DNA from: Desulfocicer sp963675955
GTDB taxonomy: Bacteria; Desulfobacterota; Desulfobacteria; Desulfobacterales; Desulfobacteraceae
Assembly: GCA_963675955.2 (NCBI GenBank)
Contig: CAXXVR010000002.1
Coordinates: 1,054,001-1,118,000, forward strand
Direction: 5' to 3'
Length of the DNA: 64,000 bases
The notes beneath the pieces were generated by a model. It ran no database searches and had not been told where the DNA came from. It saw only the letters and a program-made list of their open reading frames with translations. Positions 36,132 through 44,518 of the stretch are shown piece after piece. The translations under genes were made by a program, and so were the position numbers. Each line of letters starts with the position of its first letter. Within the stretch, counting starts at the first letter, position 1.

Positions 36132-37043
36132 TTGAACAACACAGTACACAGCAATACCTTTTCCGGCTTTCTCAGTGGAGCGGTGGCTTTTCTCATCTGG
36201 GGTCTGTGCCCCATTTATTGGAAGGTGCTGGCAGAGGTGCCAGCCATTGAAACCATCACCCACCGGGTGGTCTGGTCGTTTTTATTCCTTGTTCCCGTTA
36301 TTTTCATGCAGGGGAAATGGCCTGAATTTTTTCAGGTGCTCCGGGAGCCCCGTAAAATTGCTATTCTTTGCTTCACCACCCTTCTTGTGGCATCCAACTG
36401 GCTGCTCTTTATCTGGGCTGTCAACAACAATCATATCCTTGAAACCAGTCTTGGTTACTACACCAATCCCATTGTTAACGTGGTCTTTGGGGTAATTATT
36501 TTGCGGGAACGGCTCAATAAATCCCAGGGTATTGCCGTGGGTCTGGCTGTTATGGGAGTGCTCTATCTCACCTTTCAATATGGACGGTTTCCCGCCATTG
36601 CTTTAACCCTTGCCTTTACCTTCAGTCTCTATGGGCTGCTGCGTAAAATACTTGGTATCAATGCGGCCGTGGGGCTCTTTATTGAGACCCTGCTGTTAAC
36701 TCTGCCGGGCATTGTCTATCTGGTGTGGCTGGAAAAACAGGGTACCGGCTCCTTTGGTCACATGGGATTCTCCATTGATTTCTTTCTCATGGGTACGGCC
36801 TTTTTAACGGCACTGCCCCTTATGCTGTTTAACATTGCCGCCAATCGTATTACCCTTACGGCCGTGGGATTTCTCCAGTACATTGCACCGTCCGTTACGC
36901 TGCTGCTTGCAGTATTTCTTTATCATGAACCCATGTCCCGGCATCAATTGGTGGCCTTTATATTTATCTGGTCCGCCCTTGCCATTTACAGTGTAGATTC
37001 CATTAAAATTTATAAAAAACAGCGCATCCCACGGGGGCAGTAA
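36132..37043 (+). CDS. rarD: RarD-type EamA transporter
   Basis: A 303-residue membrane protein with ten predicted helices. The RarD signature is strong: SGAVAFLIWGLCPIYWK at the start, ETSLGYYTNPIVNVVFGV in the middle and FLQYIAPSVTLLLAVFLYHEP near the end. RarD belongs to the EamA drug/metabolite transporters; its natural substrate is unsettled. The start is TTG at 36132 with CAGGGAAT upstream; no in-frame ATG lies near. It stands 117 bases before a separate operon. Confidence 0.92.
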   Translation: MNNTVHSNTFSGFLSGAVAFLIWGLCPIYWKVLAEVPAIETITHRVVWSFLFLVPVIFMQGKWPEFFQVLREPRKIAILCFTTLLVASNWLLFIWAVNNNHILETSLGYYTNPIVNVVFGVIILRERLNKSQGIAVGLAVMGVLYLTFQYGRFPAIALTLAFTFSLYGLLRKILGINAAVGLFIETLLLTLPGIVYLVWLEKQGTGSFGHMGFSIDFFLMGTAFLTALPLMLFNIAANRITLTAVGFLQYIAPSVTLLLAVFLYHEPMSRHQLVAFIFIWSALAIYSVDSIKIYKKQRIPRGQ

Positions 37044-37067
37044 CTCCTTATAATCGGGAGAGAGGGC

Positions 37068-37096
37068 TTGACACAGGGGCCTTTAATAGATAAATC
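37068..37096 (+). promoter_or_regulatory. Candidate promoter for the 37161-43223 cluster
   Basis: A perfect -35 element TTGACA (37068-37073) and TAAATC (37091-37096) are 17 bases apart, about 65 bases ahead of the first gene of the cluster. The -10 element is weak. Confidence 0.4.
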
Positions 37097-37160
37097 TCAT
37101 GACCCGGACGCATTCCCATTTTTTAGGTTTGACGTTTAATATAAGGATGAGAGGATACGC

Positions 37161-38450
37161 ATGAAGAATGTTGATCAATCAATTTCGTTATCAATGATGG
37201 CCGATATCTCCTGGATTCCCCTGATACAGTCCGTTGTTGAAAATGCTGCCCCTGTGTACGGTCTGGACCGCAGAAAAACAATGATGCTCACCATTGCGGT
37301 GGAAGAAATTGTGGCCCACCTGGCAGGAGTTTCCCCGGGAACCCGTATTGATTTTTGTCTTGAACCGGGGGGATGGCATGTTCTGGGAAAATTTTCTTTT
37401 AAGGCCGACCCGTCTGACCTATGGGCCATGAACCTTGTGACAAAAACAGATATCCAGGAAGACATGGAGCATCTTGGATTACTTGTGGCCTCCAGAGCTG
37501 TGGATGGATTTACCCTGAAGTTTGAAGGGGATACCCTGTATTTAACCTTGAGAAAAGACCTCGATTATCCCGTTATCACACCTGAAACCATGGTACCGGC
37601 AGAGATCCGGGGGCAATTGACCATTGTCCGGGAGCCAGAACCGGAGCTGATTAAATTTGCCTGCGTTAAAACTCTGGGATGCTATTTACCTGATGCGGTG
37701 CCCCAGTTTTTTATTACTCCGGGCAAGGTAGTTGACATGGTTGAACAAAAAGATCTTCATCTTGCTGTGGCCGTGGATGAAACAGGTACCCTGGCCGGAA
37801 TGATCTGCTGGCAGGCACCTTCTGAAAAAGGTATCAGCTTTTTTGGACCCTATGTGATTGCCGAAGATCATGGAGTGGGAGAATTTCTGACCACCCATTT
37901 GATCAACACCGTTGCCCGAACCAGGGCCATGGGCCTGTTCAGTGATCTGGCCACCCCCGATCTTTCCACAAATAATTTTGAATCCCTGGGTCATTTGAAT
38001 CTTATCCAGAAGGATGGTGGAAAAAGACAACAGGACGTCTGGTATCGTCATCTGAAAGAAGATATGGGGGCCTCTGTGTGGGTTCACAGTTCCTATGCTG
38101 AGTTTCTCAAAAAGGTATATGAACAACAGGTTCTCATGCGGGATCTTAAATCCATTGAAGAGCAGGGGGAGCATGTTCCACAACGATCAGTTTTTTCAGT
38201 ACAGCTCAGGCCTGAAGCAGGGAACGCCACCCTTTTCCCCATGGTGACTGGTGCAGATGCTGCTCAATGTATTACCCGCCATGTTGAAATGCTGCATCGG
38301 GAGAAGTTTTCCAACATCTTTATCCGCATTGACCTAGCCTATGGATGGCAGGCCGCCATGGGTAAAGTGATTATGGATAATGGATTTGTGCCCAGACTGG
38401 TACTGCCCTATGGCGGTAAATCTGATATTTTGGTGTTTCAGCATGCATAA
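37161..38450 (+). CDS. Degenerate HATPase domain fused to GNAT-like domains
   Basis: A 429-residue protein. Residues 1 to about 135 resemble the anti-sigma-factor/HATPase_c_2 fold (LTIAVEEIVAHLAG, then HLGLLVASRAVDGFTLKFEGDTLYLTL), but the N-box asparagine is missing (AHL where N is expected), so ATP binding is doubtful. The rest looks like tandem GNAT-type acyltransferase domains (VAVDETGTLAGMICWQ, then DHGVGEFLTTHLINTVARTRAMGL). The C-terminal half aligns by eye with the protein at 42186. Its end overlaps the aminotransferase gene by eight bases. Function unknown; a sensor or modifier of a small molecule is possible. Confidence 0.65.
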   Translation: MKNVDQSISLSMMADISWIPLIQSVVENAAPVYGLDRRKTMMLTIAVEEIVAHLAGVSPGTRIDFCLEPGGWHVLGKFSFKADPSDLWAMNLVTKTDIQEDMEHLGLLVASRAVDGFTLKFEGDTLYLTLRKDLDYPVITPETMVPAEIRGQLTIVREPEPELIKFACVKTLGCYLPDAVPQFFITPGKVVDMVEQKDLHLAVAVDETGTLAGMICWQAPSEKGISFFGPYVIAEDHGVGEFLTTHLINTVARTRAMGLFSDLATPDLSTNNFESLGHLNLIQKDGGKRQQDVWYRHLKEDMGASVWVHSSYAEFLKKVYEQQVLMRDLKSIEEQGEHVPQRSVFSVQLRPEAGNATLFPMVTGADAAQCITRHVEMLHREKFSNIFIRIDLAYGWQAAMGKVIMDNGFVPRLVLPYGGKSDILVFQHA

Positions 38451-39561
38451 CATTGATTTTACCCACCTTGTTCCCAGTTATATCCAGGCCTTTGAGACCT
38501 ATTATCCAAGCAAGCCTGATCCAGAGCTAATGCGCCTTTACGGTGTGGATCATCTCCATCGACTGAACAACAATGAAAATGCCCTGGGGCCTCCCCCGGA
38601 GGTGACCAGGGTTCTGGAAACCTTTGCCCCAATGACCGTACCGGTCTATCCCAATGGTGATTGTTTTGATCTTCGCCGTTCCCTGGCAAAACGGTTTAAC
38701 AAGGACGCGGAGCAATTTTTAGTGGGCAACGGCTCCTGCGAGGTCATTGCCTCGGTGATCAAAGCGTTTTGTGAAAAAGGGGACAATATCATCACAGCGG
38801 ATAAAACCTTTGCCGTCTATGAGTGGGTGGCTGAGTTTTCCGGGTTTGAAGCACGCTTGATTCCCCTTAAAGACAACGCTTTTGATCCCCAGGCCATGCT
38901 GGATGCCATGGACCGGCACACCAAGATCTTATTTGTGTGCAATCCCAATAACCCCACAGGTACCTACTGGGACAGGCAGACCATGAAGGCCTTTCTGGAC
39001 GCCGTGGACAACCGTGCCATGGTGGTCATTGACGAGGCCTATTGTGAATATGTGGAAAATGAAGATTTTCCCAACGGTATGACCTTGGTGGATGAATATT
39101 CCAATGTGGTTGTCTTTAGAACTTTTTCCAAGATGTATGCCCTGGCATCCCTGCGTATTGGATACCTGTGTGCCCATGGTGATATTGTGGATTTCATAAG
39201 ACGGACCCACGTTGTCTATTCGGTGAATACACTGGCCCAGAAAGCAGCTGTTGCAGCCCTGACCAATGATGGTTCCTTTATCCGGGCTACCCGGAAAATG
39301 GTCACCGATGCCAAGGCACTGCTGTGCCCTTTTTTTGATGAACTGGGGCTTAATTATAAGTGTGGTCAGGGTAATTATCTCATGGTGAAGGTTCCGGTTT
39401 CAGATACCCTCATGTATCGAAAATTGATGAAAAAAGGGATTATGGTACGCACCATGACAGACTTTCGTTTCCCAGACTGGATACGCATAAGTCTGGTTCA
39501 GCAGCCGGTGATGGAGGAGTTCTGTAATGCCTTTGCCGATGTCTTGAATGAAAGCATATGA
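38443..39561 (+). CDS. HisC-like PLP-dependent aminotransferase
   Basis: A 372-residue class I/II aminotransferase: LNNNENALGPPPEV, YPNGDCFDLRRSLAKRF, CNPNNPTGTYW, IDEAYCEY and the PLP lysine in FRTFSKMYALASLRIGY (K230). This is the pattern of histidinol-phosphate aminotransferase and relatives. No other his gene is near, and the neighbours are a GNAT-type protein and a MATE exporter, so a role in a dedicated small-molecule pathway is as likely as histidine synthesis. ATG at 38443 is chosen because the upstream protein's end overlaps it by eight bases; a longer frame from 38380 lies inside the previous gene. Confidence 0.88.
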   Translation: MHNIDFTHLVPSYIQAFETYYPSKPDPELMRLYGVDHLHRLNNNENALGPPPEVTRVLETFAPMTVPVYPNGDCFDLRRSLAKRFNKDAEQFLVGNGSCEVIASVIKAFCEKGDNIITADKTFAVYEWVAEFSGFEARLIPLKDNAFDPQAMLDAMDRHTKILFVCNPNNPTGTYWDRQTMKAFLDAVDNRAMVVIDEAYCEYVENEDFPNGMTLVDEYSNVVVFRTFSKMYALASLRIGYLCAHGDIVDFIRRTHVVYSVNTLAQKAAVAALTNDGSFIRATRKMVTDAKALLCPFFDELGLNYKCGQGNYLMVKVPVSDTLMYRKLMKKGIMVRTMTDFRFPDWIRISLVQQPVMEEFCNAFADVLNESI

Positions 39562-39642
39562 GGGTTGCAGTGAAAGGTGAATTTTTAAATTTGGCAGTGG
39601 TCACAGGTGAGGTGGCCTCTGATTCAGGAGAAGAGGATATTC

Positions 39643-41001
39643 ATGGCCATAATTGATAAATCATTGAACATGGGAAAAGGCAAGGTATTGACTGTGCTGT
39701 TTGGCCTTGGTGCTCCTGCCATGGTATCTATGTTTTTCCAGAACCTTTACGCCCTGGTGGACACGGTTTTTGTCTCCTGGCTTGGCACCATTGAACTTGC
39801 GGCCCTTTCCCTGTCTGTGCCCATGCTCTATCTTGCCATGGCCGTTGCAAAGGGGGTAGCCGTGGGATCAACCATTCTCATGAGTCATGCAAGGGGGGCA
39901 GATGACATTGACAGAGCAGACATGATCACCAGATCCTGTCTGCCCTTTGCTCTTGTTCTCCTTTTCCCCTTCTGCCTGCTTGTTTTCCCCGGGGTGAACG
40001 AATTTATTTTCGGGTGGTTTAATGTGGATAAGGAGGTGCTTGAAGAGGTTAAGAAATTCATGTTCTGGCTGGGGTGGAGCTTTCCGGCCATGGGGTTTGC
40101 CATGATATGCGAGGGTGTTTTTTTGAGCCATGGTGATTCCCGAAACCCCATGAAGGCAATGATCCTTGGCAATATTATCAACATGGCCCTGGACCCCTTT
40201 CTTATCTTTTTTTGTAAAATGGGCATTGCCGGTGCGTCCCTTTCCTCTTTGATTGGGTGGGCTGTTTCCGGTTTGTTCATGTGGTTTACACTTAAACGCC
40301 AGGGAATAGTAAGGCCTCGGTGTGTCTGTACTCCCGGGGAGCTTGGGATCTGGAAGGATATAGGTATTCTGGGTGCTCCCATGGCCATTGCCATTTTTAT
40401 TATGCCCATATCCGTGATCGGTTTAAACTATGTACTTACGCCCTTTGGCCCTGCCTATGTTGGGGCCTGGGCGCTTTCTGCCCGTATGGAACAGATGATT
40501 ATTCTGCCTCTTTACGGTCTTTCCTGTTCACTGATTCCCTTTACCGGTTTTAATCTGGGGGCTGGGAATTCTGATCGTATTCGTGAGGCGGTAAGGATTT
40601 CGCTCATGGTCTGTTATGGAATGCTTTTACCCGTGGGAGTATTGCTGTGGTTTAATGCACCATTTGTGATCGGGCTGTTCTGTCCAGGCAGTGAAGTTAT
40701 CGAGCTTTCTTCCTATGCATTCCGGGCATCCTTACTGGGATATTGGCTGGTACCGGTGGAACTTATTGTTATAGGCCTTGCCCAGGGGTTGGAGCTTCCC
40801 CGGTATCCCCTGATCATCAATGTGGCCCGTCTGCTCCTTTTGAGGCTGCCCCTGGCGTTTCTGCTCGGGTATGTCTGGGGTGGTAAAGGTGCCTATATCA
40901 GTCACGCCCTGGCCATGATGGTCACAGGTACGGTGAGCATTTTTATACTGCGTCATTTACTCATACTTTCTGACAGGTCATGTGCCCATGCCAATTCTTA
41001 G
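39643..41001 (+). CDS. MATE-family multidrug/metabolite exporter
   Basis: A 452-residue membrane protein with twelve predicted helices in two homologous halves. MATE features are FGLGAPAMVSMFFQNLYALVDTVFVSWLG near the start and the matching LGAPMAIAIFIMPISVIGLNYVL in the second half. MATE proteins export cationic drugs or metabolites in exchange for Na+ or H+. ATG at 39643 has AGAGGA five bases upstream. It follows the aminotransferase by 81 bases and may export a product made by this cluster. Confidence 0.92.
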   Translation: MAIIDKSLNMGKGKVLTVLFGLGAPAMVSMFFQNLYALVDTVFVSWLGTIELAALSLSVPMLYLAMAVAKGVAVGSTILMSHARGADDIDRADMITRSCLPFALVLLFPFCLLVFPGVNEFIFGWFNVDKEVLEEVKKFMFWLGWSFPAMGFAMICEGVFLSHGDSRNPMKAMILGNIINMALDPFLIFFCKMGIAGASLSSLIGWAVSGLFMWFTLKRQGIVRPRCVCTPGELGIWKDIGILGAPMAIAIFIMPISVIGLNYVLTPFGPAYVGAWALSARMEQMIILPLYGLSCSLIPFTGFNLGAGNSDRIREAVRISLMVCYGMLLPVGVLLWFNAPFVIGLFCPGSEVIELSSYAFRASLLGYWLVPVELIVIGLAQGLELPRYPLIINVARLLLLRLPLAFLLGYVWGGKGAYISHALAMMVTGTVSIFILRHLLILSDRSCAHANS

Positions 41002-41106
41002 CCTGCTACGCAGTCCCAAACAGGTAAAGATTATGCACGGCCCAAACATTTACATGATCGTGCTGAATATTTATAGTGTAACTTTCAGACCTTAAAGGAT
41101 TTAAAC

Positions 41107-42189
41107 ATGCTCTATCTTATTTTCATTGTTCTGATACTTATATTGATACTTGTTCTGGCCGAGGTTAAAGCCCGCAGACACTATTTCCAGGTGCACGGTG
41201 TCCCCTATGTCCACAAACAAATTGAAGAGTACCCCTACAATGAATTCATCGAAGAGTGCGGCCCCCCTCTGCACTGGAAACTCAAATCCGGTTATGGCAA
41301 GGGCCAGATGCACATCAACAGTCTGGGGCTGAGATCCCCGGAACCCCAACCCGGAAAGAAACGCATCTGGGTAATAGGGGAATCTGATTTTTTCGGCCCC
41401 AAGCTGGTCCGGGAAGAGGCAGCATGGTTCAAGGTGCTCCAGGAGCTGCTTGACAGTTCCGGCCATGATTTTCAAGTAATGAACGCATCGGTCATCGGCT
41501 ACAATATTGCCCAGAGTGCTGAACTTCTGACCTCCCTTCCCATTGAAAAAGGCGATATTGTACTTGTCCGACCCAATACCAATGATGTCTCCATTGCGTA
41601 TATCAAGGGCAAGGCCTGGACGGAGAACGATTCTTGGCCCATTGATTTCGTGCACAGGCTGCAGCGGAAAAAGGCCTGGTATCTCAAACTTATGGACAGA
41701 AGCTGCCTGGGCATGTTTTTGAGACGAAAATTTTCAAAGGACGAGGACCGATCCAAGGCCTTTAAACCTGCACCCGGGTTTCAATGGGAGCGATTGCTGG
41801 CCTACGAGAAGGACAAGGTTTCTTCCATGGTGGAATTTGCCCAGAAAAAGGGGGCGGAGGTGGCCTTTTTCAGTCTTGCCACAAGCTATGGAACAACGGT
41901 TAAACCGGAGGATGAGGCTAAACTTTCAGCCATCCAGTCCAACTGGGAGGGGCTGGTCAAGGGCTGGAGTCAGTATCAGTTCGGCATTGTAGATGATTGT
42001 GTCAAACGCATCGGCATCCCCATGGGCCTGCCTTTTTTGCAACTTTCCCCATACATCTGGAACCATCCAAAACGCTATCTGCTCTTCCTTGACCTGGTCC
42101 ATTTCAATCAAGAGGGCCACGGGGTTCTGGCCCAGGCCCTGTATGCAGAGCTTGTGAAAAACAAATTACTCACCCAGAAAGGAGAATGA
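41107..42189 (+). CDS. Membrane-anchored SGNH-type hydrolase
   Basis: A 360-residue protein with a single N-terminal membrane helix (residues 2-18). The SGNH/GDSL-like fold is indicated by IWVIGESDFFG (the serine block), a RPNTND segment resembling block III (GxND), and DLVHFNQEGHGVLA (block V with Asp and His). It should hydrolyse esters or acyl groups outside the membrane or at its surface. Its stop overlaps the next start (ATGA), so it is translated with the GNAT-like gene. Confidence 0.75.
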   Translation: MLYLIFIVLILILILVLAEVKARRHYFQVHGVPYVHKQIEEYPYNEFIEECGPPLHWKLKSGYGKGQMHINSLGLRSPEPQPGKKRIWVIGESDFFGPKLVREEAAWFKVLQELLDSSGHDFQVMNASVIGYNIAQSAELLTSLPIEKGDIVLVRPNTNDVSIAYIKGKAWTENDSWPIDFVHRLQRKKAWYLKLMDRSCLGMFLRRKFSKDEDRSKAFKPAPGFQWERLLAYEKDKVSSMVEFAQKKGAEVAFFSLATSYGTTVKPEDEAKLSAIQSNWEGLVKGWSQYQFGIVDDCVKRIGIPMGLPFLQLSPYIWNHPKRYLLFLDLVHFNQEGHGVLAQALYAELVKNKLLTQKGE

Positions 42190-43223
42190 TGGGACTGGAC
42201 CGATTGATCAAACATCTGAAAGCTGAAAAAAAGGTTATCGAAACGGATCAGGATGCAGTTGTGGCCTTGTTTCGGGATGAAGATGCCCTGGGGGTTTCCC
42301 TTCTGTATTATGAAATTTACGGAGATTCCTTTCCGGTTGAACATGTCTATGATCCAGCTCAGGTAAAGCTGCGAAATCGCACCGACGAACAGCATACCCT
42401 GGTGGCCAGAACCACCAAGGGTGATATCGTCGGCATGGCCGGCCTGTTCTGCCAGGCTCCCAACCAGAAGGTGTATGAGGCAGGCCAGCTCATGTTGATG
42501 AAATCCTATCGTCACACCCGGGTGGCGGCAGAGCTTGGCCGGTCAGCCCTTGGAACATTGCCCGAAACTCTGGGTTTATCGGCAGTTTTTGTGGAAGCGG
42601 TGTGTAACCATCCAGTATCCCAGGCCATGGCCCACAAGCAGGGATTGCGCGCCACAGGGCTTGAGATCGAATGCATGCCTGCCAGGGTTTACGCAAAGGA
42701 GGGAGGGGTTGTCCGTAATGTCTCCCTGCTACTGATGTTTAAGGTTCTAAAGGATAATGGCGTTTCAGTGTACCTGCCCCAACCCTACGTTGAATTCATG
42801 ATTCAGCTTTACGGGCAACTAGGGCTGGAACGTAAAAACCTGGCCGGTGAAGCCCCTGCCGGAGCCACCGATTCCGACGTTTTTCTGCTGCCCGATGCAG
42901 GAATTGCCCGGATCACAGTAAAAAAAGCCGGTACTGATTTCAACCGGGTGATTCAGGATATCGAGGCCAGGGCAGGCAAACAATCGCTTGTCCAGGTTTA
43001 TCTAAACCTCGGAGACCATGCCTGTCCCCGGGCTGTGGACCTGCTGCGTGGACAGGGTTATTTCTTGGGTGGATTACTCCCGCTTTGGTTTGAAAGTGAC
43101 GCCTTGATCATGCAAAAGCTTCCCAGGGAGCCTGACTGGAATGGGCTGCATCTCCATGACAGAGAGGCTGAAAAAATGAAAGATTACATCCGTCACGATT
43201 ATAAGGTTGTCACCCGCTTATAG
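42186..43223 (+). CDS. GNAT-like acyltransferase, paralogue of the 37161 product
   Basis: A 345-residue protein. The first 180 residues look like a GNAT domain (TLVARTTKGDIVGMAGLF, then QLMLMKSYRHTRVAAELGRSALG, an acyl-CoA-site-like stretch). The C-terminal half resembles that of the 37161 product: a xSVYLPQPYVEFMIQLYGQL stretch matches ASVWVHSSYAEFLKKVYEQQ, and both proteins end in a DALIM/DILVF strand. It is coupled to the SGNH gene. Its stop codon overlaps the convergent molybdenum-hydroxylase gene by six bases. Confidence 0.65.
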   Translation: MMGLDRLIKHLKAEKKVIETDQDAVVALFRDEDALGVSLLYYEIYGDSFPVEHVYDPAQVKLRNRTDEQHTLVARTTKGDIVGMAGLFCQAPNQKVYEAGQLMLMKSYRHTRVAAELGRSALGTLPETLGLSAVFVEAVCNHPVSQAMAHKQGLRATGLEIECMPARVYAKEGGVVRNVSLLLMFKVLKDNGVSVYLPQPYVEFMIQLYGQLGLERKNLAGEAPAGATDSDVFLLPDAGIARITVKKAGTDFNRVIQDIEARAGKQSLVQVYLNLGDHACPRAVDLLRGQGYFLGGLLPLWFESDALIMQKLPREPDWNGLHLHDREAEKMKDYIRHDYKVVTRL

Positions 43224-44048
43224 GGCGGCCAAGCGAAGCAAAAGATTTCCTGCCACCCGGCGGCGGTGGCAGGCGCTTGCCCTGACATCGCTGATGGGAT
43301 TTACTGCGGACCGGGCCAGGGCAGCCGCATGATTCAAATTTTTCAGGGTGAGTTCTTTACCCACAAGGGCCTTTTCCGCCTCCCGAGTCCTGACAATGGT
43401 GGGCCCCACACTGCCCCAGGCGAGTCTTGCCTCTTCCACAACACCTCCATGAACCTTTAAAAGGGCGGCAAAACTGACTACGGCGATGGCCAGTGCCCTT
43501 CGCTGACCCACTTTTTCAAAATGGTGAACATTGCACCCATGGGGAAGGGGAATAATGATTGAGCCAAGGATTTCTTTATCTGACAGCAACGTTCTACCCG
43601 GTCCCTGGATAAATTTATCCAGGGAAAGGATGCGGTTGCCTTTATCCGAATAAAGCGACACCCGGGCATCCAGGAGATGGAGTGCCGGCAGAGTATCTCC
43701 TGCCGGGGAAGCTGTGCAGATATTACCACCCAGGGTTCCCATGTTGCGAATGAGGGGGGAGCCCAGGGTGGAAATGGCGGTGTGAAGAATGGGCAGATGT
43801 TTAAGGATAAGGTCGTTTTTCAGCAGCTCCGTAAGGGTGACTCCAGATCCGATGCGGATTTCATCCCGGGATTTTTCAATGGTTTTCAGCGCATTAATTT
43901 TTTCCAGGCAGACCACGGCAGACGGTTGCTCTGGGCTGACCCCCAGCCGAACCAGCAGATCTGTGCCCCCGGACATAATTTTGAAATCCGGCTGGTCAAG
44001 GAACATCTCCCACATATCTTCAAGGGTTTCCGGTAAAAGGGTGATCAT
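43218..44048 (-). CDS. Molybdenum hydroxylase FAD-binding subunit (CoxM/XdhB type)
   Basis: A 276-residue FAD-binding subunit with MSGGTDLLVRL, GVTLTEL, NMGTLGGNICTASPAGDTLPAL, and a CO-dehydrogenase-flavoprotein C-terminal part. It passes electrons from the iron-sulfur subunit to an acceptor such as NAD+. The start overlaps the small subunit by four bases (ATGA). Last gene of a large-small-medium operon, ending in a six-base overlap with the convergent GNAT-like gene. Confidence 0.94.
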   Translation of the reverse strand: MITLLPETLEDMWEMFLDQPDFKIMSGGTDLLVRLGVSPEQPSAVVCLEKINALKTIEKSRDEIRIGSGVTLTELLKNDLILKHLPILHTAISTLGSPLIRNMGTLGGNICTASPAGDTLPALHLLDARVSLYSDKGNRILSLDKFIQGPGRTLLSDKEILGSIIIPLPHGCNVHHFEKVGQRRALAIAVVSFAALLKVHGGVVEEARLAWGSVGPTIVRTREAEKALVGKELTLKNLNHAAALARSAVNPISDVRASACHRRRVAGNLLLRLAAL

Positions 44049-44518
44049 GATTTCATCTCCTGCATGATTTCAGCTGCATCTTCCACGGCGTCCACGATCT
44101 TGTGGTAGCCGGTACAACGACAGATGTTGCCGGAGATGGCTTTGCGGATCATTTCACGGTCCGGCATTTTTTCATTCTCCAGCAGTTCCGCCGCCGTCAT
44201 GATCATGCCCGGTGTGCAATAGCCGCATTGCACAGCTCCCTTTTCGGCAAAGGATTGCTGCAGGGGATGGGGAACGTCGTCCGTGGCAAGCCCTTCAATG
44301 GTGGTGACCTTCCGGCCATGGAGCTGGGCTGCCAGCATGAGGCAGGACAGCTTGGTCACACCGTCTATCCACACGGCACAGGCCCCGCATTCTCCCGATC
44401 CGCACCCCTCTTTGGGGCCGGTTATACCGCAGTTTTCCCGGAGCAGGTCCAGGGCACGCATGGAGCCGTCCACAGAAAACTGGACCTGTTTACCGTTGAG
44501 TTCAAATTTTATATTCAT
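44045..44518 (-). CDS. Molybdenum hydroxylase 2Fe-2S subunit (CoxS/XdhC type)
   Basis: A 157-residue subunit with two 2Fe-2S centres: plant-type CGSGECGACAVWIDG...SCL and the helical CGYCTPGMIMTAAELL...ICRCTGYHKIVDAVE. Standard length. It links the molybdenum site to the FAD subunit. The start lies 17 bases inside the large-subunit gene. Confidence 0.97.
   Translation of the reverse strand: MNIKFELNGKQVQFSVDGSMRALDLLRENCGITGPKEGCGSGECGACAVWIDGVTKLSCLMLAAQLHGRKVTTIEGLATDDVPHPLQQSFAEKGAVQCGYCTPGMIMTAAELLENEKMPDREMIRKAISGNICRCTGYHKIVDAVEDAAEIMQEMKS

Noticed and set aside
36132..36250. Longer frame 35939-36250 as an intact gene overlapping rarD
   Set aside because: Only the first 40 codons resemble the ATPase fragment; the rest lies out of frame over the clear RarD coding sequence.
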